Origin: Oceanibaculum indicum P24
GTDB taxonomy: Bacteria > Pseudomonadota > Alphaproteobacteria > Oceanibaculales > Oceanibaculaceae
Length of the DNA stretch: 64,000 bases
Assembly: GCF_000299935.1 (NCBI RefSeq)
Contig: NZ_AMRL01000002.1
Coordinates: 124,001-188,000 of the forward strand
Direction: 5' to 3'
Within the stretch, counting starts at the first letter, position 1. The number at the start of each line of letters is the position of its first letter. This document shows, piece by piece, positions 19,638 through 29,717 of this stretch. The position numbers and the translations under genes were made by a program. The notes under the pieces were generated by a model. That model saw only the letters and a program-made list of their open reading frames with translations. It was not told the DNA's origin and ran no database searches.

Positions 19638-20345
19638 TTATGCCGGATTTGCTTGGCGCCGCAAGCCCTCGAATAGATGAATCATCGCTGCGGTTGCGAA
19701 AACAGGTGCCGCCAGATTCACCAGGGGAATCGTCATGAGGAAGGCGAACAGCGCCCCGAAGGTCACGATCCGGCCACCGTACCGCTTCCGCAACGCGGCA
19801 GCCTCCGCCGGGTCCAGCCGCCGCAAAGCGGCCATCTCGAAATACTCGCGGCCGATCAGATAGCCGTTCAGTAAATAAAAAAGCAAAAAATTCACGGCGG
19901 GAAAAAGCAGATAGACCGGCAGGGCCAGAAGATTGAGCAAAAGCGACAGGGCAAGGAACCGCGCCGCCATGCCCACTGCTTCGCCGATGCCTTGCTCCCG
20001 CGCCGCCGGCAGGCCCGGATAGTGGCGGCCCTCCACGGCGACTGCGACGCGTTCCAGGAAAATTCCGGTTACCGCCGTCGCCACCACGGGGAACAGCAGC
20101 CAGGTCAGCCCCAGTACCGCCAGCCCGCCCAGCACATCGACCAGCAGGCGGAAGGGATATTCGAAGGGCGACGCGGTTTCCGGCGACAGGCCGAGATCCG
20201 TGAGGCTGACGCCAGACAGCAGCCAGCCGATTCCCCAGAACAGCAGGGCGAACACCAGCGCGGCCGCGCCGATACCCAGCCAGACCACGCCGCGCAACCG
20301 CGGATCGGAGAATTGCCTGAGGGCTTTCACAAGTGCATCGATCAT
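19638..20345 (-). CDS. EI24/CysZ-type integral membrane protein
   Basis: A 235-residue protein with about five hydrophobic segments. The N-terminus (MIDALVKALRQFSDPRLRGV) and the later FPAVNFLLFYLLNGYLIGREYFEMAALRR region are typical of the EI24/CysZ family, whose E. coli member imports sulfate. The ATG at 20345 matches this conserved start. The 152 bp before the divergent kinase gene hold both promoters. Substrate is unknown. Confidence 0.85.
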   Translation of the reverse strand: MIDALVKALRQFSDPRLRGVVWLGIGAAALVFALLFWGIGWLLSGVSLTDLGLSPETASPFEYPFRLLVDVLGGLAVLGLTWLLFPVVATAVTGIFLERVAVAVEGRHYPGLPAAREQGIGEAVGMAARFLALSLLLNLLALPVYLLFPAVNFLLFYLLNGYLIGREYFEMAALRRLDPAEAAALRKRYGGRIVTFGALFAFLMTIPLVNLAAPVFATAAMIHLFEGLRRQANPA

Positions 20346-20497
20346 CGGGTGGCTTTCGAAACGGGAAGAATGGGCTAGAGATCGGAAATACAAGGCGTAA
20401 CGGCAAGCGCCGCTTGTTGCCGGCAGCGCGGCGGTTATACTGCCACGCCATCGATCGTGATTCCGCAAGCTTGGCACTGCGCCGGGAAGATATAGTG

Positions 20498-21493
20498 ATG
20501 ACAGACACACGCTTCGACGTTCTCGGCATCGGCAATGCCATCGTGGATGTGCTCAGCCGCACCGACGATGCCTTCCTGGAGGCGCATGGGCTCGACAAGG
20601 GCGCGATGCGGCTGATCGATGCGGAACAGGCGGAGCGTCTTTACGGCCAGATGGGGCCGGGCATGGAAATGTCCGGCGGGTCGGCGGCCAACACGCTGCA
20701 CGGCATCGCCTCGCTGGGCGGGCGCGCGGCCTTCATCGGCAAGGTGCGCAACGACACGCTGGGGAACATCTTCCGCCACGACATTAAGGCGGCCGGCGTC
20801 AGCTTCGAAACCGCCGCCGCCAGCGACGGCCCGCCGACGGCGCGCTGCCTGATCCTGGTGACACCGGACGCGCAGCGCACCATGAACACTTTCCTTGGCG
20901 CCTGCGTCGAGCTGACGCCTGATGATGTGGATACCGATCTCGTCGCCGCCTCCGCCTATACCTATCTCGAAGGCTATCTGTGGGACCCGCCGCAGGCCAA
21001 GGCCGCCTTCCTGAAGGCGGCGAATGCGGCACATGCCGCTGGCCGCAAGGTGGCGCTGTCACTGTCCGACGCCTTCTGCGTGGAACGCCATCGCCGCGAA
21101 TTCCGCGCGCTGGTGGAAAAGCATGTCGATGTGCTGTTCGCCAACGAGGTTGAGATCAAGGCGCTGTTCGAGGTCGCCAGCTTCGACGATGCGATGCAGG
21201 CGATCCGCGGCAAGGTCGAGGTAGCCGCGCTCACCCGCAGCGAGAAGGGGGCGGTCATCGTCACCGCCAATGAGGTGCATGTGCTGGACGCCGAGCCGGT
21301 CGAGGCGGTGGTGGACACCACCGGCGCTGGCGACCTCTATGCCAGCGGCTTTCTTTACGGGCTGACGCGCGGCATGCCGGTCGCGGTCTGCGGGTCGCTG
21401 GGGGCGCTGGCCGCCGCCGAGGTGATCTCGCATTTCGGCGCCCGGCCGGAACGCTCCCTGGCAGAGCTGGTGGCGGACAAGGTGCATGGGTGA
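20498..21493 (+). CDS. PfkB family carbohydrate/adenosine kinase
   Basis: A 331-residue ribokinase-fold enzyme starting at 20498 (MTDTRFDVLGIGNAIVDVLS). The Gly-rich GGSAANTLHGIASLGGRAAF and the C-terminal signature DTTGAGDLYASGFLYGL with its catalytic Asp are clear. Its closest group by eye is the adenosine-kinase-like branch of alphaproteobacteria, but the substrate cannot be fixed. It shares GTGA with the next gene. Confidence 0.9.
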   Translation: MTDTRFDVLGIGNAIVDVLSRTDDAFLEAHGLDKGAMRLIDAEQAERLYGQMGPGMEMSGGSAANTLHGIASLGGRAAFIGKVRNDTLGNIFRHDIKAAGVSFETAAASDGPPTARCLILVTPDAQRTMNTFLGACVELTPDDVDTDLVAASAYTYLEGYLWDPPQAKAAFLKAANAAHAAGRKVALSLSDAFCVERHRREFRALVEKHVDVLFANEVEIKALFEVASFDDAMQAIRGKVEVAALTRSEKGAVIVTANEVHVLDAEPVEAVVDTTGAGDLYASGFLYGLTRGMPVAVCGSLGALAAAEVISHFGARPERSLAELVADKVHG

Positions 21494-22821
21494 GCGCAAA
21501 CGCCCGTTTCGTCCATAGCCTGAAGGGCTGGCTGGCCGAGTCCAGAATCTATCTGGAACGGCCAGTCCTCACCCAGTTCTTCCTGGGCTTCGCCAGCGGC
21601 CTGCCGCTGCTGCTGACGCTGTCCACCCTGACGGTCTGGCTGGCCGAGGCCGGCGTGTCGAAGACCGCCATCGGGCTGTTCGCCCTGGTCGGCGCGCCCT
21701 ATACCTTCAAGTTCGTCTGGGCGCCGCTGATTGACCGGCTGCCGATCCCGGGGCTGACCCGGCTGTTCGGCCGGCGGCGCGGCTGGATGCTGGCCTGTCA
21801 GGCCGGCCTTGTGCTGGCGATCCTCGGCCTCGGCGCCAGCGACCCCGCCGTGGATGCCGGCCAGACCGCGATCTTCGCGCTGCTGGTCGCCTTCTTCTCT
21901 GCCAGCCAGGATATTGTGATCGACGCCTTCCGCGTGGAAAGCCTGGAGGCCCGCCAGCAAGGTGCGGGTGCCGGCATCCTGGTGTTCGGCTACCGCATGG
22001 GCATGCTGGTGGCTGGTGCCGGGTCGCTCTATCTCGCGGCCTTCCATGGCTGGTTCGCGACCTACGCCATCATGGCGGTCCTCGCCCTGACCGGCAGCCT
22101 TGCCATCCTGCTGAGTCCGGAACCGGCGGATGGCCAGCTGGCAGCAGACGGCAAGCCGGGCCTCGGCGCCTGGCTGCATGGCGCGGTCGTCGCCCCCTTC
22201 GCCGATTTCATGCGCAGGCCGGTCTGGCTCGGCATCCTGCTGTTCATCGTGCTCTACAAGTTCGGCGATGCGCTGGCCGGGGTGATGGCCAACCCGTTCT
22301 ATATCGAGATGGGCTTCTCCAAGATCGAGATCGCCAACATCTCCAAACTGTTCGGCCTGGTGGCGACGCTGGCCGGCGGGCTGATCGGCGGCATCATGGT
22401 GGCCAGGCTCGGCTTGCTGAAAAGCCTGCTGGTCTGCGGCGTGCTGCAGATGGCCTCCAACCTGATGTTCGCGGTACAGGCGATGGCCGGCTATGACCTG
22501 GCGCTGCTGACCGTGACCATCGGGCTGGAGAATCTGACCGGCGGCATGGGCACGGCAGCCTTCGTCGCCTACCTCTCCAGCCTGTGCAACGTCGCCTATA
22601 CGGCGACGCAATATGCGCTGCTGAGTTCACTGATGGCCTTTGCGCGCACGCTGCTCGCCTCCTCGGGCGGCTGGCTGGCCGATCACATGGACTGGGTCGC
22701 CTTCTTCCTGCTGTCGGCGGCGGCCGCGCTGCCCGGCCTGCTGATGCTGCTCTGGCTTATGCGCGCCCTGCCGGCCAGCACCCGCGCCGGCCCGGTGCGG
22801 CAGGACAGCGCGGCGGACTGA
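21490..22821 (+). CDS. AmpG-like MFS permease
   Basis: A 443-residue, roughly 12-helix major facilitator protein starting with GTG inside the stop of the kinase gene. FFLGFASGLPLLLTLSTLTV, the APYTFKFVWAPLIDRLPIPG loop and SASQDIVIDAFRVE are AmpG signatures. AmpG imports anhydromuropeptides for cell-wall recycling. Coupling to a PfkB kinase is unusual for that role, so another sugar-containing substrate is possible. Confidence 0.85.
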   Translation: MSANARFVHSLKGWLAESRIYLERPVLTQFFLGFASGLPLLLTLSTLTVWLAEAGVSKTAIGLFALVGAPYTFKFVWAPLIDRLPIPGLTRLFGRRRGWMLACQAGLVLAILGLGASDPAVDAGQTAIFALLVAFFSASQDIVIDAFRVESLEARQQGAGAGILVFGYRMGMLVAGAGSLYLAAFHGWFATYAIMAVLALTGSLAILLSPEPADGQLAADGKPGLGAWLHGAVVAPFADFMRRPVWLGILLFIVLYKFGDALAGVMANPFYIEMGFSKIEIANISKLFGLVATLAGGLIGGIMVARLGLLKSLLVCGVLQMASNLMFAVQAMAGYDLALLTVTIGLENLTGGMGTAAFVAYLSSLCNVAYTATQYALLSSLMAFARTLLASSGGWLADHMDWVAFFLLSAAAALPGLLMLLWLMRALPASTRAGPVRQDSAAD

Positions 22822-22930
22822 ATTTTCGGCGGAATCCCCAGACGGCACTTGCTGCGCCGCAACAAATGCGTAGGATGCGCGCAAACTCCGGCCCCTGAGG
22901 CCTGAAGTCTATTCAGCCAGCGAGACCAAT

Positions 22931-23464
22931 ATGGACATCAGCAAGATTGCGATCGGCAAGAACCCGCCCTACGACGTGAACGTCATTGTCGAGATTCCGC
23001 TGGGCGGCGCACCCGTGAAGTACGAGGTGGACAAGGAGTCGGGCGCGATGTTCGTCGACCGTTTCCTGCACACCGCCATGTATTACCCGGCCAATTACGG
23101 CTTCGTACCGCACACCTTGTCCGAGGATGGCGATCCGGTCGATGTGCTGGTGCTGGGCAATGTGCCGGTGGTGCCGGGCTCCGTCATGCGCTCGCGTCCG
23201 GTCGGCGTCATGATGATGGAAGACGAGAAGGGGCCGGACGAGAAGATTCTGGCCGTCCCCGTGGACGACCTGCATCCCTATTACAACAACATCGCCAGCT
23301 ACAAGGATGTGCGCGAGGTGCTGCTGCACCAGATCGAGCACTTCTTCACCCACTACAAGGATCTGGAGCCGAACAAGTGGGTGCGGGTGAATGGCTGGGG
23401 CGAGGCCGAACAGGCCCGCGACATGATCACCGCTGCCATCGAGCGCGCCAAGACCGCGAAGTAA
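22931..23464 (+). CDS. ppa: Inorganic pyrophosphatase
   Basis: A 177-residue family I soluble pyrophosphatase. The catalytic segment [13 protein letters not shown] gives the three metal-binding Asp residues; [20 protein letters not shown] and the [13 protein letters not shown] loop are canonical. It hydrolyses PPi to drive biosynthesis. The 109 bp before it contain no other gene. Confidence 0.97.
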   Translation: MDISKIAIGKNPPYDVNVIVEIPLGGAPVKYEVDKESGAMFVDRFLHTAMYYPANYGFVPHTLSEDGDPVDVLVLGNVPVVPGSVMRSRPVGVMMMEDEKGPDEKILAVPVDDLHPYYNNIASYKDVREVLLHQIEHFFTHYKDLEPNKWVRVNGWGEAEQARDMITAAIERAKTAK

Positions 23465-23479
23465 TCAGAAGGATCAGCG

Positions 23480-23905
23480 TCAGCCGGGCAGGCTGACGCT
23501 GCCATCCGCCGCGATGGGGAAGCCAGGATTCCAGGCGATTTCCCACAGATGGCCGTCAGGATCGGCGGCATAGCCGGAATAGCCGCCCCAGGAGGCCTCG
23601 GCCGCCGGCTTCACCAGCGCCGCCCCCGCCGCGACCATTTCCGCCAGCACCCGGTCCACCTCTTCCCGGCTGCGGCTGTTATAGGCCAGCGCGATGCCGC
23701 GAAAGCCGGTGCCCTCGGCGGATACGCCCGCATCCGTCGCTAGGTCGATTCGGCCGAACAGGCTGAAGATCATGCCGCCGGCCTGAAAGAAGGCAACTTC
23801 GCCATCGCCGATGCCCGATACCGTCCAGCCCAGCGCCTCATAGAAGGCCCGGCTGCGGGCGATATCGGCCACGCCCAGCGTGATCAGGCTGAGCCGCTGT
23901 TCCAT
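23480..23905 (-). CDS. VOC (glyoxalase/bleomycin resistance) family protein
   Basis: A 141-residue protein with the vicinal-oxygen-chelate fold: [20 protein letters not shown] at the N-terminus and a second half ending [16 protein letters not shown], which carries the usual metal-ligand Glu. The substrate is not predictable. It is the last gene of the minus-strand run that begins at hisB, 5 bp after the HIT gene. Confidence 0.88.
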   Translation of the reverse strand: MEQRLSLITLGVADIARSRAFYEALGWTVSGIGDGEVAFFQAGGMIFSLFGRIDLATDAGVSAEGTGFRGIALAYNSRSREEVDRVLAEMVAAGAALVKPAAEASWGGYSGYAADPDGHLWEIAWNPGFPIAADGSVSLPG

Positions 23906-23910
23906 CGCCG

Positions 23911-24279
23911 CTATGCCGTCACCTTGTTGATCATGCGGCCAAGCGAGGCGCCACCGAACACATGGATATGGAGGTGCGGCACCTCCTGATGGCCATGCTG
24001 GCCGATGTTAGAGAGGATACGGTAGCCATCCGCTGCGCAGCCCAGATCGCGCGCCACCTTGCCGACCATGCGCGTCAGCGCCGCGATTTCCGCGTCCGAT
24101 GCCTTTTCCGAGAAATCGTCGAAGGAGACATAGGCTCCCTTCGGAATCACCAGCGCGTGCACCGGCGCTTGCGGGTTGATGTCGTGGAAGGCGAGCGTGT
24201 GCTCGTCCTCGGCGATCTTCTTGCAGGGAATCTCGCCGCGCAGGATGCGGGCGAAGATATTGTTCGGATCATAGGCCAT
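23911..24279 (-). CDS. HIT family (HINT-type) protein
   Basis: A 122-residue histidine-triad protein. [19 protein letters not shown] is the HINT N-terminus; the triad is HLHIHVFGG near residue 102. HINT proteins hydrolyse purine nucleoside phosphoramidates. It follows hisE by 12 bp, a linkage seen in many alphaproteobacteria. Confidence 0.93.
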   Translation of the reverse strand: MAYDPNNIFARILRGEIPCKKIAEDEHTLAFHDINPQAPVHALVIPKGAYVSFDDFSEKASDAEIAALTRMVGKVARDLGCAADGYRILSNIGQHGHQEVPHLHIHVFGGASLGRMINKVTA

Positions 24280-24291
24280 CGTGCTTCCCCC

Positions 24292-24612
24292 TTATTCCGC
24301 CTTGCGCGACTTCTTCTCGTCGATGCCGGAGCGCCCCATGCGTGCCTCCAGCGCCTGCCAGACCTCGTCCGGCTGGATGCCCAGCGCCACCCAGGCGACC
24401 AGCAGATGATAGAGCACATCGGCGCTTTCGGAGACCAGCTTGTCGCGGTCACCCTGCAGCACTTCCAGCGCCGCCTCGACGCCTTCCTCGCCCAGCTTCT
24501 TGGCGATCTTCTTGCGGTCGCCCAGCAGCTTCGCCGTATAGCTGACGGCAGGGTCTGCGTCCTTGCGCGATTCCAGGATACGGAACAGATCGTCCAGCGT
24601 GCTCTGGCTCAT
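24292..24612 (-). CDS. hisE: Phosphoribosyl-ATP pyrophosphohydrolase
   Basis: A 106-residue MazG-like enzyme for the second step of histidine synthesis (PR-ATP to PR-AMP). Motifs: [20 protein letters not shown] and [14 protein letters not shown], which carry the metal-binding acidic residues. It overlaps hisF by 4 bp (ATGA). Confidence 0.95.
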   Translation of the reverse strand: MSQSTLDDLFRILESRKDADPAVSYTAKLLGDRKKIAKKLGEEGVEAALEVLQGDRDKLVSESADVLYHLLVAWVALGIQPDEVWQALEARMGRSGIDEKKSRKAE

Positions 24613-25385
24613 GCCGCCTGCCTTTCCGGGGTCAGCCTGACGGGAATACCGGCGGCCTCCATCGCCGCCTTCACCTCGGATATCCGGTATTCGCCGAAAT
24701 GGAAGATCGAGGCGGCCAGCACCGCCGAGGCATGGCCCTCGGTCACGCCCTCGATCAGATGTTTCAGATTGCCGACCCCGCCGGAGGCGATGACCGGGAT
24801 GGTGACGGCATCCGCGATGGCACGGGTCAACGACAGGTCGAAGCCCTGCTTGGTGCCGTCGCGGTCCATCGAGGTCAGCAGGATTTCGCCGGCGCCATAC
24901 TCCATCATGCGCCGCGCCCAGCCGACCGCCTCGATGCCCGTCGCATTGCGGCCGCCATGGGTGAACACCTCGAAGCCATCGCCCGCGCGCTTGGCGTCCA
25001 CCGCGACGGTGATGCACTGGCTGCCGAACTTCTCCGCCGCCTGGCGCACGAAATCCGGGTCCTTCACCGCCGCCGTGTTGATCGACACCTTGTCGGCACC
25101 GGCCAGCAGCAGCCGGCGGATATCGTCCAGCGTGCGCACGCCGCCGCCGACGGTCAGTGGCATGAAGCACTGCTCGGCGGTGCGGGACACCACGTCGAGG
25201 ATGATGCCGCGATTGTCGGACGAGGCGGTGATGTCGAGGAAGCACAGCTCGTCGGCCCCCTCGCGGTCATAGAGCCGGGCCTGCTCTACCGGATCGCCGG
25301 CATCGCGCAGATCGACGAAGTTCACGCCCTTCACGACGCGCCCGTCCTTCACGTCGAGGCACGGGATGATGCGGGTTTTCAGCAT
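24609..25385 (-). CDS. hisF: Imidazole glycerol phosphate synthase, cyclase subunit
   Basis: A 258-residue (beta-alpha)8 barrel. It starts [20 protein letters not shown] with the first catalytic Asp; the second lies in [14 protein letters not shown]. Phosphate-binding motifs are [12 protein letters not shown] and [13 protein letters not shown]. It takes ammonia from HisH and forms IGP and AICAR. It begins 1 bp after the hisA stop. Confidence 0.97.
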   Translation of the reverse strand: MLKTRIIPCLDVKDGRVVKGVNFVDLRDAGDPVEQARLYDREGADELCFLDITASSDNRGIILDVVSRTAEQCFMPLTVGGGVRTLDDIRRLLLAGADKVSINTAAVKDPDFVRQAAEKFGSQCITVAVDAKRAGDGFEVFTHGGRNATGIEAVGWARRMMEYGAGEILLTSMDRDGTKQGFDLSLTRAIADAVTIPVIASGGVGNLKHLIEGVTEGHASAVLAASIFHFGEYRISEVKAAMEAAGIPVRLTPERQAA

Positions 25386-25386
25386 G

Positions 25387-26124
25387 TCAGGCGGCCTCCT
25401 TCCCATCGAGAACGGCAATCGCCTGCGCCAGGTCAATACGCCCGTCATAGAGCGCGCGACCGCTGATCACGCCTTCGATACCGGAGTCGGCGACCGCCAT
25501 CAGCCCGCGCAGATCGTCCAACGAGGCGACCCCGCCCGAGGCGATGACCGGAATCGAAATGGCGCGGGCGAGATCGGCAGTCGCCTGCACATTCACGCCG
25601 GTCAAGGCACCGTCACGGTCGATATCGGTATAGATGATGGCGGCAACGCCGGCATCCTCGAAGCGGCGCGCAAGGTCCAGCGCGCTGACATCCGACGTCT
25701 CGGCCCAGCCTTCCACCGCCACCATGCCGCCGCGGGCGTCGATGCCGACCGCAATCTTGCCCGGATGCGCCTTGCAGGCCGCGATGACCAGCTGCGGGTC
25801 ACGCAGCGCCGCCGTGCCCAGGATGACGCGGGAGATTCCGGCCTCCAGCCAGCGCTCGATGCCGGCATGGTCACGGATGCCGCCGCCAAGCTGCACCGGC
25901 ACGGTGACGGCGCCGAGGATGGAGCGCACCGCCGCCTCGTTCACCGCCTTGCCGGCGAAGGCGCCATCGAGATCGACCACATGCAGCCAGCGGCAGCCGG
26001 CGGCCTGGAACTTCGCGGCCTGCGCGCCTGGGTTGTCGCTGAACACGGTGGCCTTGTCCATCTCGCCATGCAGCAGGCGGACGCACTGGCCGCCCTTCAG
26101 ATCGATGGCGGGGTAGAGGATCAT
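25387..26124 (-). CDS. hisA: ProFAR isomerase
   Basis: A 245-residue barrel homologous to His[16 protein letters not shown] at the N-terminus and [14 protein letters not shown] carry the catalytic Asp pair; [17 protein letters not shown] and [13 protein letters not shown] bind phosphate. It isomerises ProFAR to PRFAR. Its start overlaps the GNAT gene stop (ATGA). Confidence 0.97.
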   Translation of the reverse strand: MILYPAIDLKGGQCVRLLHGEMDKATVFSDNPGAQAAKFQAAGCRWLHVVDLDGAFAGKAVNEAAVRSILGAVTVPVQLGGGIRDHAGIERWLEAGISRVILGTAALRDPQLVIAACKAHPGKIAVGIDARGGMVAVEGWAETSDVSALDLARRFEDAGVAAIIYTDIDRDGALTGVNVQATADLARAISIPVIASGGVASLDDLRGLMAVADSGIEGVISGRALYDGRIDLAQAIAVLDGKEAA

Positions 26125-26687
26125 GACAGCGGTATCTCCTGCTTCGGCGCTTCTGTCTCGCTGAGATTCTTGTAATAGAAGTGGCCGGCGACGATGTCGC
26201 CCTCCACCCGGGCATAATAGGGATGCGTGCCCCAGCGCACATAGCCCAGCGATTCGTATAGCTTGATCGCCGCCGACTGGCTGTCGCGCACATCCAGGTT
26301 GATGCTGCGGAAGCCCCAGGCCCGCGCCGCCTGCTCGGCGGCCACGACAATGGCCCGCGCCAGCCCGTGGCCACGCGCCCAGGGGGCCACGAAATGCCCG
26401 GTCAGCTGCAGGGCGAAGGCCTGCGCCTCATTGTTGCGGGCCGGGCGCAGGGTCTGCGCCGCCGCCGCGATGGTGCCGTCCAGCCGGCCGACGAACAGGT
26501 GCCGTTCGGGCACCAGCAGCACGCCGCGCCAATAGGCCTCCAGCACATGGCGGGCTGGCGGGGTGACCCAGCCGAAGCCGCCGCCATCCAGGATGGCGCC
26601 CTCGGTGGCGTCGCACAGATCCTCAAGGTCGTTGCCCGAGAATTCCTCCAGCCGCTCGGCCGATACCCTGACCGCGATTTCCGTCAT
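26121..26687 (-). CDS. GNAT family N-acetyltransferase in the his operon
   Basis: A 188-residue acetyltransferase. The core includes [17 protein letters not shown], the acetyl-CoA loop [19 protein letters not shown] and [20 protein letters not shown]. It sits between hisH and hisA with 4-bp overlaps on both sides, so it is translated with histidine enzymes, but no family knowledge ties it to the pathway. Substrate unknown. Confidence 0.88.
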   Translation of the reverse strand: MTEIAVRVSAERLEEFSGNDLEDLCDATEGAILDGGGFGWVTPPARHVLEAYWRGVLLVPERHLFVGRLDGTIAAAAQTLRPARNNEAQAFALQLTGHFVAPWARGHGLARAIVVAAEQAARAWGFRSINLDVRDSQSAAIKLYESLGYVRWGTHPYYARVEGDIVAGHFYYKNLSETEAPKQEIPLS

Positions 26688-27340
26688 GGCGTCCAGCCCA
26701 GGAAATTGGCGATCAGCCGCAAACCCGCCTCCTGGCTCTTTTCCGGGTGGAACTGGGTGCCGACCAGATTGTCCCGGCCGACGATGGCCGTGACCGGCCC
26801 GCCATAATCGACAGTCGCCAGGATCTGCGCGGGATCGGACGCAGCCAGATGGTAGGAATGCACGAAATAGGCATGGTCGCCGGAGCTGATGCCGGCCAGC
26901 ACCGGGTGGTCGGTATTCGCCAGCTGCAGTTCGTTCCAACCCATATGCGGCACCTTCAGCGTCTTGTCCGACGGTGTCAGCGCCACCACGTCGCCGGGAA
27001 TCCAGCCCAGCCCCTGGCTGGTCTCGAATTCCAGGCCACGATCCGCCATCAGCTGCATGCCGACACAGATGCCGAGGAACGGCTTGCCGCCGCTTATCAC
27101 CTGTTCCTCCAGCGCCTCGATCATGCCCGGCACCGCCGCCAGCCCGCGCTTGCAGTCGGCGAAGGCACCGACGCCGGGCAGCACGATGTGGCTGGCGCCG
27201 GCCAGCGCCGCCGCCTCGGCGGTCACGATCACCTCGGCCTCGATGCCATTGTCGCGTGCCGAACGCTCGAAGGCCTTGGCGGCCGAACGGAGGTTTCCGG
27301 AGCCGTAATCGATGATGACGGCCCGCTTCTTCCCTGTCAT
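26684..27340 (-). CDS. hisH: Imidazole glycerol phosphate synthase, glutaminase subunit
   Basis: A 218-residue class I glutamine amidotransferase. [16 protein letters not shown] is the HisH N-terminus, [13 protein letters not shown] holds the nucleophilic Cys, and [10 protein letters not shown] the catalytic His-x-Glu. It passes ammonia to HisF. The fifth gene order position after hisB is typical of alphaproteobacteria. Confidence 0.97.
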   Translation of the reverse strand: MTGKKRAVIIDYGSGNLRSAAKAFERSARDNGIEAEVIVTAEAAALAGASHIVLPGVGAFADCKRGLAAVPGMIEALEEQVISGGKPFLGICVGMQLMADRGLEFETSQGLGWIPGDVVALTPSDKTLKVPHMGWNELQLANTDHPVLAGISSGDHAYFVHSYHLAASDPAQILATVDYGGPVTAIVGRDNLVGTQFHPEKSQEAGLRLIANFLGWTP

Positions 27341-27349
27341 CGCTGCCTC

Positions 27350-27949
27350 CTAGAGTGTGCCGCCGAGGACACCCTTGGTCGAGGGCACGGCATCGGCCTT
27401 GCGCGGATCGATCTCGATGGCCTGGCGCAGGCTGCGGGCCAGCGCCTTGTAGCAGCTCTCGACGATATGGTGGTTGTTCTCGCCGTACAGATTCTCGACG
27501 TGCAGCGTCACACCGCCGGCCTGCGCGAAGGCCTGGAACCATTCCTTGAACAGCTCGGTATCCATCTCGCCCAGCTTCGGCCGGGTGAAATTCACCTTCC
27601 AGATCAGGTAGGGCCGGTTCGAGCAGTCCAGAGCCACGCGGGTCAGCGTCTCATCCATCGGAATGAGCGCCGAGCCATAGCGGGTGATGCCCTTGCGCTC
27701 GCCCAGCGCCTTGGTGAAGGCCTCGCCGATGGCGATCCCGCTATCCTCGGTGGTGTGGTGATAGTCGATGTGTAGATCGCCTTCCGCGCGCACCTTCAGG
27801 TCGATCAGCGAATGCCGCGACAGCTGCTCCAGCATATGGTCGAGGAAGCCGATCCCGGTATGCACGTCATACACGCCGGTTCCGTCGAGATTCAGCTCGA
27901 CAGAGATACGGGTTTCCTTGGTGTTGCGCACGACGCTGCCCACGCGCAT
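27350..27949 (-). CDS. hisB: Imidazoleglycerol-phosphate dehydratase
   Basis: A 199-residue monofunctional HisB. Metal-binding His repeats are [31 protein letters not shown], and [20 protein letters not shown]. It lacks the phosphatase half found in enterobacteria, as usual in this class. The start at 27949 follows AGGAGAG; an ORF reaching 28402 is not part of the protein. It heads the his operon and diverges from hslV. Confidence 0.96.
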   Translation of the reverse strand: MRVGSVVRNTKETRISVELNLDGTGVYDVHTGIGFLDHMLEQLSRHSLIDLKVRAEGDLHIDYHHTTEDSGIAIGEAFTKALGERKGITRYGSALIPMDETLTRVALDCSNRPYLIWKVNFTRPKLGEMDTELFKEWFQAFAQAGGVTLHVENLYGENNHHIVESCYKALARSLRQAIEIDPRKADAVPSTKGVLGGTL

Positions 27950-28118
27950 CGGCACTCTCCTCGCTGGAATGGATAGGACGGGGCTTATGTAGCAGTTGCG
28001 GGCCTCCGGGCCAAGGGCGGCGGGCATCTTGACCGCACAGTCGCGGCAACCAACATGCTCTGCTAGTTTCGGCGGGTCTCCCAGGACGCCCGCCCACCCG
28101 CAACGAAAGCAAGCCTCC

Positions 28119-28667
28119 ATGTCGGAAAACAACCAGGCCGTCTGGCACGGCACCACGATCCTTTCCGTTCGCAAGGGCGGCCGTGTGGTCGTTGCCGGCG
28201 ACGGCCAGGTCAGCCTCGGCCAGACCGTCATCAAGTCGAATGCCCGCAAGGTGCGCCCGCTGGCTGGCGGCGCCGTGCTGGCCGGCTTCGCCGGCGCCAC
28301 GGCCGACGCCTTTACCCTGTTCGAGCGGCTGGAAGCCAAGTTGGAACAGTACCCGACCCAGCTGACCCGCGCCTGCGTGGAGCTGGCGAAGGACTGGCGC
28401 ACCGACCGCTATCTGCGCCGGCTGGAGGCGATGATGGCGGTGGCCGACCAGAATGTGTCGCTGATCCTGTCGGGAACCGGCGACGTGCTGGAGCCGGAGG
28501 ATGGCATCATCGCCATCGGGTCCGGCGGCATGTACGCGCTTGCTGCCGCCCGCGCGCTGATCGACCGCGAGGATATGGACGCCGAGATGGTGGCCCGCCG
28601 CGCCATGGGCATCGCCGCCGATATCTGCGTCTATACCAACACCAACCTGACGGTCGAAAGCCTGTGA
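28119..28667 (+). CDS. hslV: ATP-dependent protease subunit HslV
   Basis: A 182-residue proteasome-like peptidase. The active Thr is internal: [11 protein letters not shown] precedes [20 protein letters not shown], so an 11-residue propeptide must be removed to free the N-terminal Thr, unlike E. coli where only Met is lost. Downstream motifs ([34 protein letters not shown]) are canonical. Its stop overlaps the following phosphodiesterase gene. Confidence 0.96.
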   Translation: MSENNQAVWHGTTILSVRKGGRVVVAGDGQVSLGQTVIKSNARKVRPLAGGAVLAGFAGATADAFTLFERLEAKLEQYPTQLTRACVELAKDWRTDRYLRRLEAMMAVADQNVSLILSGTGDVLEPEDGIIAIGSGGMYALAAARALIDREDMDAEMVARRAMGIAADICVYTNTNLTVESL

Positions 28668-29659
28668 CGGGACAGGTGAGGAGTCTCGCCGCCGCCGGCC
28701 TGGCGCTTGTGCTGGCCAGCGGTCCCGCGCTCGCCTTCGACCTGCAGGGCCATCGCGGCGCCCGCGGGCTGATGCCGGAAAACTCCCTGCCCGGTTTCGC
28801 GAAGGCGCTGAGCCTGGGCGTGACTACGCTGGAGCTTGACCTGGCGATGACCACCGACGGGCAGCTCGTCATCACCCACGACCCGAAGCTGAATGGCGAT
28901 CTGGTGCAGGGGCCGGACGGCGCCTATGTCGGCGAGGACGGGCCGCTGGTCCGTGAGCTGACGCTGGATCAGGTGAAGGCCTATGATGTCGGCACGCTGC
29001 GTCCCGGCAGTGCCTATGCGGGCAATTTCCGGGACCAGCAGCCGGTGCCCGGCACATCCATGCCGACGCTGGCCGAGGTGGTCGCGCTGACCGAGCGGGC
29101 CGGTGCCGGCGCCATGCGCTTCAACATCGAGGTGAAGGTGAACCCGACACGGCCGGAGCTGACCGCCAGCCGCGAGGACTTCACCCGCGCGGCGGTGGCG
29201 GAGATCGTGCGGCTGGGCATTGTCGAACGCACCACCCTGCAATCCTTCGACTGGGCGGTGCCGATGCAGGCGCAGCAGCTGGAGCCGGCGCTGAAGACCG
29301 CCTATCTGACCATCGCGCGCGGCCGCAACGACAATGTCCAGCGCGGCCGGCCCGGCGCCTCACTCTGGATGGGCGGGCTGGATATCGACGATTTCGCCGG
29401 CTCCGCGCCGAAAGCCGTGAAGGCCGCCGGCGGGGCGATCTGGTCGCCCTTCTTCCGCGATGTGACCGATGAGGATATCGGGCAAGCGCATGCGCTCGGC
29501 CTTCAGGTCATCCCCTGGACGGTGAACGACCCGCAGGACATGGCCAACCTGATCGCGCGCGGCGTGGACGGCATCATCACCGATTACCCCGACCGGCTGC
29601 GCACCGTGCTGGCGGAAAAGGGCCTGCCGCTGCCCGCCGCCTATCCGGTCCAGCCCTAG
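28664..29659 (+). CDS. Glycerophosphodiester phosphodiesterase, secreted type
   Basis: A 331-residue protein starting with GTG in the hslV stop (GTGA). A signal peptide ([20 protein letters not shown]) precedes the catalytic core: [20 protein letters not shown] with the first His and Arg, [19 protein letters not shown] with metal and second His residues, and a C-terminal [20 protein letters not shown]. It should release glycerol-3-phosphate from deacylated phospholipids in the periplasm. It lies inside hslVU, an odd place for a periplasmic enzyme. Confidence 0.9.
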   Translation: MTGQVRSLAAAGLALVLASGPALAFDLQGHRGARGLMPENSLPGFAKALSLGVTTLELDLAMTTDGQLVITHDPKLNGDLVQGPDGAYVGEDGPLVRELTLDQVKAYDVGTLRPGSAYAGNFRDQQPVPGTSMPTLAEVVALTERAGAGAMRFNIEVKVNPTRPELTASREDFTRAAVAEIVRLGIVERTTLQSFDWAVPMQAQQLEPALKTAYLTIARGRNDNVQRGRPGASLWMGGLDIDDFAGSAPKAVKAAGGAIWSPFFRDVTDEDIGQAHALGLQVIPWTVNDPQDMANLIARGVDGIITDYPDRLRTVLAEKGLPLPAAYPVQP

Positions 29660-29717
29660 TTTCAGCCCGAAAAGGGCCCATCTAACGCATTCCGATCCGA
29701 CAGAGACAGAACCCGTC

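Noticed and set aside
27950-28118. Heat-shock promoter for hslV (CTTGACC at 28028)
   Set aside because: The -35-like box is present but I see no matching -10 at suitable spacing.
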